Origin: Brachionus manjavacas
Taxonomy: Eukaryota; Rotifera; Eurotatoria; Ploima; Brachionidae
Assembly (NCBI GenBank): GCA_019054805.1
Contig: JAHQIY010000016.1
Location: forward strand, 930,001 to 994,000
Length of the DNA: 64,000 nucleotides
Reading direction: 5' to 3'
Position numbers and translations under genes: made by a program. Shown here piece after piece: positions 12,401 through 23,000 of this stretch; positions within the stretch are counted from its first letter, which is position 1, and the number at the start of each line of letters is the position of its first letter. Below the pieces are notes generated by a model. The model was not told the DNA's origin and did not search any database. It saw only the letters and a program-made list of their open reading frames with translations.

Positions 12401-14065
12401 AGGTGATAAAGACCTTCATATGGAGAAAAATTTTGGATCTTTATGTTAAAAAAATATCAAAAATTAACTTGATACTGAGTAAAACAATAAAATATGTCCC
12501 TATAAATTATTATTTATTATTTTAATTCAAAAGAAACTGACAGATTAGTTTGATAATGGTTCAGATTGTAATATTTAAGCGATAAATCATCAAGTCCTAG
12601 CAAATATCTAAAACAATTATTAATTCTCACAAAATTAATATTCGAATAGTTTATCAAATGATTTAAAGGAAAGTCGAGCCATAAGTTTCCTTTTTTAAAG
12701 AATAATGCGCAAATATAGTCTAGTCTGATTCATTAATTTTTAAAATTTTTAATTAGTAAAAAATAAAATTATTTAATCAAACAAATTAGAGCTTCTTTTT
12801 GAAAAACACCTTAGGCTAATATCCTTTTTCTTTTATTAAATTTTTTTAAGATTTTAAATTCAAAAGAGATATTGAGCTTGAACAAGAATGCTTATCTGAA
12901 AAATTCAAATATTTGAAATATTTTCATGAAAAATTGGAATAATTGCATTTGAAAAAGAATAATTAATCGATTCAAATGGGTTAAACTAATATTCGATTAA
13001 AAAAATATATTCACTTAATTTTAAATTGACCAGAACATACTCTTTCACCATTTTAGTTTGTTATTTTTATATAGAAGAGAAAAAAAATATGTTAAAATTA
13101 ATTCTAAATAAAAAATAAAAATTATTTTTACCTTCAAGGCTAACATTTCTATTACTATGTTTTTAATTCAATTAAAAAAATCTCGATATAGAATTTAAAA
13201 GAATAGATTATTTTAACTATAATTTTGATCGATGTATAAGACTAATATATTCTTTATTTAAATAAAAAATAAATACAAATAACTTTAGCTAACCAAATTG
13301 TTTAAATTAGTTTGCTAAATTTAATTAACAGTCGGTATCGAACTAAAAAAAATAAAATTCAGTTATTAGAAAAAAAATGTTTACCTTAAAATAAAAATCC
13401 ATATTTTACTTTTTTATATTTTGATTAAAAAAACTGAAATAATGAAAGAATCATCATCATGTTATAAATTTGTATTAAAAATTTTCATTGAAAAAAAATA
13501 ATTTGAAAAAATAAGTCTAATACCAATTAACAAAATAAAAATGATACCTAAAAAAACATTCGAAATATATTGATTTAATACCAAAGCATTTGACACCTAA
13601 AAATATACTCCCATATTAAAAAATAAATACAATATACACCAAAAATTTAATTTTTAAATCTAGACAAAAAAAAACTAAAAAAAGTAGAAAATTAAGAACT
13701 TTGAACCCGCATATTTTATTAGATTTATTTTATTATGTTAAAATTGTTGATTTAAAAGTTTTTTTTTTCTATTTTTCAAAGACTTAAATATGGGAAATGT
13801 CGTCTGTCAGAATACAATTGTAATTAAGCAAAATAATTTTCAAAAAACACCAATTGTTCACGTTTAATGCAAATTTTTTGATAAAACCGAATCGAAATCT
13901 AATAAAATAAATAAATAATACGCTTACTTTATACAAGCTAATTAAATAAAAATACTCATTCATAATCTGGAAAAAATACTCTATGATTTGTATAAATCTC
14001 CTTAAAATCTAGATCAAATGGATATACAATAATTAAAAAAAAATATGAATTGTATTTTTTTTTTA
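9420..14065. other. Long intergenic region, no supported gene
   Basis: 4.6 kb of AT-rich DNA with dense stops in all frames. The only recognisable item is a degraded LINE 3' tail at 11760-11840. Slightly GC-richer patches near 10.1-10.3 and 10.6-10.75 kb have no open frame or RNA-like fold that I can support. Confidence 0.55.
11760..11840 (-). mobile_element. Degraded LINE 3' end
   Basis: The sequence 'tttatctgtgccgagctaaagttccttcagatt' lies next to an (AAAT)n-type tract. It is a diverged reverse complement of the LINE 3' end at 24262-24310, where the last bases before the tail form a GAGC-TTTA-GCTC hairpin. Only the extreme 3' end is recognisable, as expected of a severely 5'-truncated insertion. 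Confidence 0.5.
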
Positions 14066-14922
14066 TTAATTGTCTAAACAAAAAGTGTTATAATTAGCAT
14101 AACACTTGAATTCATTAGCCAAATTTCTTTCATGCTTTGGAATAAATGAACATAAACGAACCTTAAGACAGGCACCTAAAAGATCTTCCATCACAGCTCC
14201 TTCAAAAAAACAAACAACATTAAAACTAAAATAAAAATTTTATTATCTACCAGTGCAAACAATAATTTTGAAGTCATCCCTGGTAATTTTTCGTACAGTA
14301 ATTCCAGTTTTTATGTGACAGTCTTGAGATAAATACGGAGGATCTGATATAACCATGTCAAAATAATTTTCCATCCTCGGTTCCAACTCAAGTGGATGAT
14401 TATAGTCATAAAAATAGAAATCTTCTCCATACATTTCAAATCTTTTATCATATTCAAATAATTTTATGTCTATTTTTTCAATCAATTCTTCGAAATTGTC
14501 GATCTCCGACCAAGACTTTGCTTCTTTTAAATAATAGTGTAGTGCTTTGAACAGAGTTGGACATGATATGCATGCTACATTGAATTTTTCACAAGATCTT
14601 CACAAATTATCTAAATTTTACAGATTAAATATGTTTTTCACCATTACTTTAATTTTTCTTTTGCATTTAAAAAAACTTCTTTCGCCAAAGTATCGCTAGT
14701 CTTTTTATCATACCAAAATTGGCTTAATTGCTAATAGTTAAATTGTAAATAAGCCTTTGTAAAGTTTTTTTTGATGAAAAATACCCAATTTTCATCAATT
14801 TGCTTAGCTTGAGCCTCTGTTTCAGCGTAGAACTCATGTAAAGCTTTTAATGCCTCGGCAGACAATTGAGGAACGTCATCGTCGTCTTCCTGATGGTTAA
14901 TCATAATCAGACTATCACTCAT
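14066..14922 (-). CDS. EEF1AKMT1: EEF1A lysine methyltransferase 1 (N6AMT2-type)
   Basis: Four exons on the minus strand: 14922-14785, 14730-14648, 14597-14251 and 14199-14066. The protein starts MSDS and continues [18 protein letters not shown] and DENW|QLSQFWY. The catalytic SDPPYLS motif of N6-adenine-type methyltransferases follows, and the C-terminus contains [15 protein letters not shown]. These are hallmarks of the enzyme that methylates a lysine of elongation factor 1-alpha using S-adenosylmethionine in the cytoplasm. The ATG was chosen because human EEF1AKMT1 also starts MSD, rather than the in-frame upstream ATG. Intron 2 is only frame-compatible with an AAG acceptor at 50 nt; a TAG at 37 nt must be skipped. 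Total ~233 aa, close to the human length. Confidence 0.92.
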
Positions 14923-15096
14923 TTTTAAAATATTTTTATCTAAACACACATTAACTATAATAATTTGAATATTATTTTAGAATAGTTCAATATGCTCAAT
15001 CAAAAGCATTTATTTTAAAAAAATAAATTTTTTTTAAAAATTTTATTTACAAATAAAGATTAAACAAGCTAATAAGTTTAATTTTTAGAACAATGA

Positions 15097-15855
15097 CTAT
15101 TTTAATTTAATTTTTTTAGCTGGTTCATCTTCATCATCTGAAGAAGACACGTCAACATCATCAATACCTAACCAGCTTTTAAATTTTTCATTATCTTTGG
15201 TCTCAGATTTTTTTGAAATTTTATCACTATCTTCCCCATTCGATGAACTATTTTCGTCATTACTTTTTGTTTCATTTTCACTACCAGATTTTTCCGAATT
15301 GTTCAATTTTTTGCTGCATATAGCTGAAGAAATTGCATGCTCGAGGTCTTCTGTAATTTTTAACTTTTGTTCATCATATTTTGGATCTACAAACAAATGT
15401 TGTGTTGATTCCAATTTTTCTCGCTTTTTTTTCTTTTGTTCCAGTTTGTTTTTCTTCTGTTCTTCTTTTTTCTTGGCAATCTCTGACTGCTTTGACAAGA
15501 ATTCTTTCAGCCTCTTTTCATTATTGACATGACGTATGCGTCTTCCAGTTAAGTCACGACATGCTTCTTTATTTGTTGATTTTGTTATTTGTTTGCCAAA
15601 AGATCTCAGCAAAGAGCCAAAACCGCCCTTACCACCCAGTATCAAAGGACTTAATTGAATCACATCACCTTCGTTTAATACTGACTTGGAGTTAAGTTTT
15701 ATACCATTTTTCGAAAGGAGAGCGTATTGTGATTTTGAAAAACCATAATTTAACTGAATTGTCTCATAAATGCTTGCCAAAATGTCATTACCAACAACAA
15801 ATATTCTTTCCAAATTCGAATCAGTTGAATTTGCTAATTTAAGTTTAAATTCCAT
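15097..15855 (-). CDS. SDE2: SDE2 homologue (ubiquitin-fold splicing and genome-maintenance factor)
   Basis: A single 252-codon exon. Residues ~1-72 form a ubiquitin-like segment. Next comes the processing site LGGKGGFGSLLRSFG, where SDE2 precursors are cut after the GG pair to expose the Lys-initiated C-terminal fragment. The conserved KEACRDLTGRRIRHVNNEKRL block follows, then a Lys/Glu coiled coil (~115-150) and an acidic Ser-rich tail ending in VDVSSSDDEDEPAKKIKL. In yeast and humans the released fragment joins spliceosomes and, in humans, acts in replication-stress signalling. At 252 aa it is shorter than human SDE2 (about 450 aa); it lacks an obvious C-terminal SAP-like domain. It lies 175 bp downstream of the EEF1AKMT1 start on the same strand. 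Confidence 0.9.
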   Translation of the reverse strand: MEFKLKLANSTDSNLERIFVVGNDILASIYETIQLNYGFSKSQYALLSKNGIKLNSKSVLNEGDVIQLSPLILGGKGGFGSLLRSFGKQITKSTNKEACRDLTGRRIRHVNNEKRLKEFLSKQSEIAKKKEEQKKNKLEQKKKKREKLESTQHLFVDPKYDEQKLKITEDLEHAISSAICSKKLNNSEKSGSENETKSNDENSSSNGEDSDKISKKSETKDNEKFKSWLGIDDVDVSSSDDEDEPAKKIKLK

Positions 15856-16363
15856 GTTTTATTTTATGGGAATTATGATTATTAAAATTTAGATTTGCAC
15901 ATATTTATATAAAAATTCTAAAAAAAAAATAAAAAATTTTCAAAATAAACCTAAATTTTTCTCAATAACTTTGCTATTTTTTCTAGACTAAAACAATTTT
16001 TAATAATTCCTTAATTTAAACAAAACAGCGTTTTCTATCTGATATTTTTAATTTAAAATTAAATTTTAGGTCGAGAAATGGTGAGAAAGTTTTTGTTTAA
16101 TATTTAAATTTCAAAATTTTAAATATAGATAGAATGGCAAAAGCTTATTTTTATTTGTTAATTTACATAAAAATGTCTTAATTTTTTATTAATTCTTTTA
16201 ACATGCATTAAATCTTTGAATTATTCTGTAAATAAAATAAAAATATTGTTTATTATTTTTTTTCAGTAATACACTTATTTTCAAATTAGACTTTTAGATC
16301 AACTATTAAGCCAATAAACAATTTTTTAAATTTCATTTTAATAAATTAATTTTGTCTAAAAAA

Positions 16364-16544
16364 GGTATTGTGAAATTCATATACAAATTGAACAAAAATT
16401 CTTCTTCTTTTTTTGATAAATAAAAATTAAAATAAAAGAATGTTGCACTTTCTTGCAGAATTTTTTTAAAATATATTTTATTTTATTTTAATTTATCAAA
16501 AAAGTAAGAATTTTTGTTCAATTTGTATTTGAATTTCACAATAC
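16364..16544. mobile_element. Short foldback element B (imperfect ~75-bp arms)
   Basis: The left arm begins GGTATTGTGAAATTCA and runs to about 16437. The right arm, about 16470-16544, is its reverse complement apart from a few substitutions and small indels. Together they can form a long hairpin with a ~35-nt loop. The terminal sequence matches the ends of the elements at 24880-25233 and 62972-63325. No clean target duplication is left, and it is about half their length, so it looks like an old internally deleted member. Confidence 0.65.
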
Positions 16545-16559
16545 TTTTTTCTTTTTTTT

Positions 16560-19300
16560 AATTTTTAGATTTTTTCCTGTGTATGATCTAAAATTGAATT
16601 AAAAGAAAAATTAATAGAATTAAGGGAATCGTGACCTAACGAATAACAATCTACAATGTGATGAAGGCAGAGCTGGATAAGTTACTGTGCTCTAAACACC
16701 GAATACGCTAACACCCTAGCCAACTAGAGCACCGGACCCGAAGCCCCCGTCCCTCTCAACATCGAACCAAATTACCAAAAGCCAACCGTTTCTCCACGAC
16801 ACTCTTCTTCCTCTACAAATATTATAATCATCTTTTAATTAATTTTATACTGACATAATGAATTTTACTGATTAAGATATATACCACAGTTACCATAGAT
16901 GGGATCCTTATGTTTTCTATCTTCGTAAGTCTAGCTTGCAGTAACTTATATTATTATTAATTAATATTATTAAAAATTGTTCTTCTTTAAATATTTACTC
17001 CGTGGTAGTAAATAAATTTTTTTATTACATTTTTTTTTGCAAATAAATAAAAAAAAATCAAAATCAAAACTAATTTAAATAAAAAATAATGTGCGTAGTT
17101 GTCATTCATCTAACATTAGAAAACATTTGTTAGCTTAAAGCTCTTTTTCTAATAATTTTTTTCCGACTTATTTTTAATTCTTGTGCATTTCCAACTGGCG
17201 TTTACTTAAATACTTTGCCAATCTCTATTATTCAAACAATTGATGATGAGCGTTGTTATGTAGTCAATTATTTTAGCTATCAAAAATATTAAAATTTCGA
17301 CAGTAACAATTAGATTTTTTAGTAAATTATTGTAAACAATTCATAGAGTTAAAAATAAATTTAATTTTATAAATTAATTTGTATGGTAACTACATAAGAA
17401 TGGTCTATCAGACTTTTTTTTAGCAATTTTGAATCAATTTTTTTTTAACAATTATTCAAGTAGAAAAAAATTTAAATTATATTCTCCTAAATAAATTAAA
17501 AAAATTAAATTTGCTTTATTTCGAATAATTCTAATCTAATTATTTATTTGTGAGTTATACAAATAAAAAATACCTTATCTCTATTGATTAATCTATACAA
17601 AATTGGTATGCTCATGGCATTCAAAAACGGTATTTCGGCAAGCAAGCATTTTCGTCATAATCAATAATCTAAAATCTTTTTTGGGCTATTTTTGGAATAA
17701 ATAATTCAAAGCCTGCTATTTGGAATTAATATCTATTGAACATAATTTTCATTTTATTTACTGAATAATCCAGAAAGCAAACGCAAATTTTAATCTATCA
17801 AGAAAAATTTATCGAAAATGATAAAATTTGATGCCAGTGTTCAATATCAAATTTTAAGCCACTGTTCCAAGAAGATTATCCCGATCGCATCTAGAACAAA
17901 GATCATAATTCAAATAGTTTTTCTTAGCACATGATTCAAGCCAAAAATTCAAATTTTTTAAATCATTTTCTCATTTGAATCTTATGCTCTTCAGCTTGGA
18001 CTCAATTTACTCTTTTTTTAAAGCAAAGAAAATAAATTCAAACTAACAAGACTCAAATATGCATAGAAAGTTTGGTGCCCATTTTTTTTTCACATCAAAG
18101 TGTCCAAGTTTGGTTAAGTAATAAAACATACTCAGAGACAAATTTTATTATTTTTTTTATTATTTTTTTTATTGTTTTAATCCACAAATTGGGTGTATTT
18201 GTCATATGTTCAACAAATTATTATAAGTGCATCACATAGGCAACTGTCTGCTTATTAGTGGCAATAAGTTAACTTTATTTTTGTTAAATTTAATGAAGCC
18301 CTTAATTAGACGCTTTCAAGACTAGCCATTAATTTATTTATTAATCCCCAAAGTCTCATTAATCACCAACTAAAGTCTTTTTTTTTATTGAAAATATTTG
18401 AAATAAACCTTTTTTTTTGAGTTTTTTCCAAATGATTGCATTTTTTTAGTCAATTAAGCCAGTCTTTCAAGTCAAAGGTTCATCTGGCAAAAACATAACA
18501 CATCGACAATTGATGAATCCAAATGAAAAAAGAACGGTATAACATTTTTTAGAAAAAATCAAAATAAATATAAAAATTTTGAATCCAAATATGAAAAATG
18601 TGAATCTAAATATGTTTTATTTTTAAGTAGATAAAAAGAATTTTATTTTAAATACATGGATTTTAATTTTAAATAAGAAAAGTTTTTGACAAATACGAAA
18701 TGTTTTAATGTAAATATAAATAAATTCGAGTCAAATAAAAAAGTTTTTAGATGACTAATTTTTATCTAGTTCCGTAGAGCACCGTTGTTTGACTTTTTTG
18801 GTCTGCCCTCGCCTTTAATCATCACAAAATTTTCTCTCAGTGGAATTTAATAAGATATTACGTAATTTTATAAGTAAAAATAAATTTTAGGAGTTTCTAG
18901 ATGACCGAGTATTTGCAGGGACCAAATAGACTCGATCAATCAACAAAGCTCGGCCTAAATAATTTATTGATCGATTAGCTCCAAATCGATCAATTATGCT
19001 TTCAACAATGCTCGAGTCATCACCTATGTGTGTACCTTTAATTTTTTTCGTTGTCAAAGTTGCTTGATTTATGCCTAGAAAAAATGCAAATACAGCCTAG
19101 TGCGTGTACATGATTGAAATGAGCTTTTTGTTGTTGTTGTTTCTTAACCATTTCAAATTCGACTTGGGCATAAATTATACACTTTTTCGCAAATATTTTT
19201 AGTTGAAATAAAATAATTTATTCTTGTTTAGAGGGCGGCCGAGTCGGCTCAACTGCATAGCTCAGCACAATTTGCCTATATCTACACAAGAATAATTTTA
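16560..19300. other. Intergenic, no supported gene
   Basis: AT-rich with stops in all frames. A GC-richer patch at about 16640-16800 has a box A-like string on the minus strand (see rejected items). No open frame carries a recognisable domain. The last ~1 kb before 20072 probably holds the CELF gene promoter. Confidence 0.5.
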
Positions 19301-19349
19301 ATAAAAAATTTAACCTAGTTGATATGAGCACAGAGCTCGCTAGCAAGCG

Positions 19350-19600
19350 AACAGAGAGAGAACAGAGAGAGAGAAAAGAGAGAAAAAATAAAACCAAAAA
19401 TACTAAATTATTACTTTAGCTACAACACAACAATAGAGCTTCAAAGTTTATGTTGGTTCGATTGGATGGATAGCTTAGAAATTTTGTTTTGTTTTGTATT
19501 TTTGATATTATTTTTTAATAAAACTCGGAGGCCTCTTGCTCGCCTTGCTTCAATTTATTTATGTTTCTATTTTTCTCTCTCTCTCTTTCTCTAGTTCGTT
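19350..19600 (+). promoter_or_regulatory. Complementary GA- and CT-rich tracts upstream of the CELF gene
   Basis: A purine tract of GAGA-type repeats at 19350-19390 is followed about 180 bp later by a CT-repeat tract at 19571-19592, with another CT-rich tract near 19665-19681. They could pair in RNA, or act as GAGA-type promoter elements or 5'-UTR sequence of the gene starting at 20072. Their role is inference. Confidence 0.3.
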
Positions 19601-20071
19601 TAGTTTTGGTTTCAAATAGCTTTGCTACAATGGTCATTTCTACTCGCAAACTCTTTCGAAATTTTTTCTCTCTTTCTCTCCACTATTAACATCTATGATA
19701 ATTTTGATAATTTTTTTCTCTTTTCGAGTTAGTTAAATGTGGTAATTTTTTGGTTTATAAATGTGGTCCATTGTCCATTGATGAAATTTTTGCGCATATT
19801 TACGGTCAACCAAAACAAATTGTCTTTTCAGTGTGTGTCTAATTGATAGTCCTCTCCAAAGTAAAGTAATGATTAGATGGTCCGTCACTGGCCGAGAATT
19901 CCGCACACACTTTGCTTTCTTTTTTTCTCAAATTGTGTTACTTGGTAACTAGATTTTGACAACAAAAATAAAAATCTAAAAATCGATAACATAATCCAAA
20001 ACTAGGCTAGAAATGTGTGGAATTCGCTGAGCCATACTCTTTACATTAGTCTAATTTTTATTGTTTAAAGA

Positions 20072-23000
20072 ATGATTTCGTCATCAACTACTGCAACGCC
20101 GAGTGGCACCAATTCGCCTCTGCTCAAGACCAACTCGTCCACTAACCTGGCCACGCTGGAGCCAGTGTGCCACCAGGCTAGCTCGTCCACATCGTCATCT
20201 TCGTTGTCTTGCGCCAACTCGAGTCTGCCAGTGGTGGCGCATGATCAGAGCCATGGCGAGCAAGTGTTGTCGAGCGTGAGGGAGCCCGATCCGGACGCGA
20301 TCAAGATGTTTGTGGGACAGATACCGCGAAACATGAACGAGAGCGAATTGAGGACCATGTTCCAGGAGTACGGCAGTGTCTATCAGCTGAACGTGCTCAG
20401 GGACAAGCAGACAAACGAGTCCAAAGGCTGCTGCTTTGTCACTTTTCACACAAGAAAGGCCGCTTTGGATGCTCAAAATGCTCTCCACAATCTCAAGACA
20501 CTTCCCGGCGTAAGATTTGCAAATTTGCTCCTCTACCAGTCGGCTAATATTTCTATTCTAGATGCATCATCCGATTCAAATGAAGCCAGCCGACACAGAA
20601 AACAGAAATGGTAAAAAAAAAATTTTTTTCAAATTTTCTTCTGTCCGCGCCACACCTTTGGGTCTTTGAAATAATTTAATTCCATTCTTTGGTTTTGATT
20701 GAGACAAATTATTTTTTAATTTTAGCTTTTATTGTCAATTAGTAATTAGCATTTTTTTGGCCAAATTTGGCTTAGTTTAAAATTCTATTCAAAATTTTAA
20801 TTACAGTTGAGAGCACGCATTATGTGGCACACAAAATGAGTTCAATGTCCTGCTGCATTTTAGCACAATCAAATGCATTTTAAGCTCAATGAATAAATAA
20901 ATTAGTTTAGTGGAAAAAAAATAATTCTGAATCAATTTTTTATTGATTTTTATTTATTTTTTTGATTAAATTGAGCAATCTTCAATTTACCATGGCTTTT
21001 TTAGATCAAACAAAGCATCCAAAAAGACAATTAGATAGATAAAATTGATCATGAAAATATTTATTTTAATTAACTGCTTAATAATCCATCAAGAGAAAAT
21101 TAAACTTTCACAAATACGGAAAAATGTTTAATAAGAAAATGGATTAAAAAAAAAACAAAAAATTTGAAACTGTAAAATTGAAAAAAAAATTTCTTTCCTA
21201 AAATTTTTATTAATTCAACATTGGATTCTAAAACCTAATATTTTAAGAGAGAAAATTGTTTATCGGAATGATTAGTCGCATTTACGACGAGAACGACATT
21301 CGGATCATGTTTGCACCTTACGGTCAAATCGAGGATTGCACGATTTTGCGTGATTCGAACATGAAGAGTCGTGGCTGCGCTTTCGTGACTTATCTAAAGC
21401 GTCAATCTGCTATCAACGCAATAAAATCCATGCATCATTCTCAAACAATGGAAGGTTGCTCTTCGCCCATTGTGGTAAAATTTGCCGACACGCCGCGCGA
21501 TAAAGAGACCAAAAAAATGCAGCAGCTAAATGGTTCTTTAATTCAGCAATTTTTGAATACCAATGGACACTCGAATGGGTTTCATCCGGCAGTCAGTTCG
21601 GTGAATCAGAATAGCAATCATTTGTTGCCACCAGGCGGATTTCCAGCAGCGAATCCGACCCAACATTTCACCGCACACTCATTTAGCCAACAGTCCTCAT
21701 TTCATCCTATTAATAGCCCTATAGTTGGTTCCAGTAACTCGCTGAATTCTCAGTCTAATCTTTCTTCGAGACCAGTCAATCCTTCTCAAAACAATAGTTT
21801 ACCAAGTAATGGTGCAAACTTAATAGGAATCGGCACATCCGGAACCAACAACTCGCTCAATTCGACGGCAAATCAATTTCCGGCTCCGAATTTAAACAAT
21901 TTGCTTCTAATGCAACAATTACTTATGTCCTTTCCTCAATTTCAAAATGTTGTCAACAATCCAGCTATGCTGCACAATCAACCAGCTTCTAATTCAGGTA
22001 TGTAGTTTTTTTTAATTTTTTAATAAAAAGCTGAGAAAACATCGATTTTAATATTTTTAACAAACAAAAAAAGAGAAAAAAGTTAACTTATTTTTTTTGG
22101 TGTTTTTTATTTTAAAAGCCTAGGTCTCTAAATTAGAAAAAATCTGACCGGAGTTCCTTTGATTATTCCTTCGATTTCTATGAGTTGGTCCGTCTTCTAG
22201 ATATAATTATAATTTTGTTGGTTATAAGATTTAATTAATTAAAATAAAGCCTTTAACTTTGCGGTAAATTTTAAATTAAAAATCGAAAGTTGAAAAAAAT
22301 TTTATTCATAAAAAATTTAAATAAAACAAAACAAAACAATTAATTGGGATAAAAATGTTAAGCAAACTCAAAATCATTAAAAATGTTTATAATTATTTTT
22401 TGTTTAAAATTCAATTAGATCAGAACAAGTAAACTATAATTGATCCTTAAATAATTAAGTTTATTTAGAATAAAATAACATAATTATTCCAATTTTACTT
22501 TTTAAGTATTTAGCGAACCAAGAAATTATAAAAAATTAGCTAAAAACAATCCGGTCAAGATTGGCTACTAGCACATTCTCAATTAAAGAGTTTATGATGC
22601 CTCAAATTTACAAAAAATTAAATCTATTTTATTTAAACATTTATCAATTTTAATACATTTATGTTTATATCAATTTTAATACATTTATGTTTATTAATAA
22701 AAATCACCGTCTTTTTATTTAATTTATATAGAAAAAGGCATCTAATTTATAAAAATTAAACGCAATCTAGAGGAATGGACAATTCATAGAATTTTTTTTT
22801 CATAGAAAACTTAAGTCATAGAAAAATAATTGATAGAATACCTTTATTAATTATTCATAGAAAAAATATTCGTAGAAAAGATTGTCATAGAATAAAATTA
22901 CATAGAATTAATTTGAAGTCAATTGATTAATTAATAAAAAAATAAAATAAAATGTTTGTCAATTATCTTATTTTGACAACTAAGCAACAATTTTTTTTCT

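Noticed and set aside
16640-16760. tRNA- or SINE-like stretch on the minus strand (TGCTCTAGTTGGCTAGGG resembles a tRNA box A)
   Set aside because: No matching box B (GGTTCGANNCC) and no cloverleaf with a clear anticodon stem could be folded by eye. May be an old SINE relic, but the evidence is too thin for a feature.
20195-20488. Minus-strand open frame opposite CELF exon 1
   Set aside because: Shadow of the GC-rich RRM1-coding exon; no domain, no independent start context.
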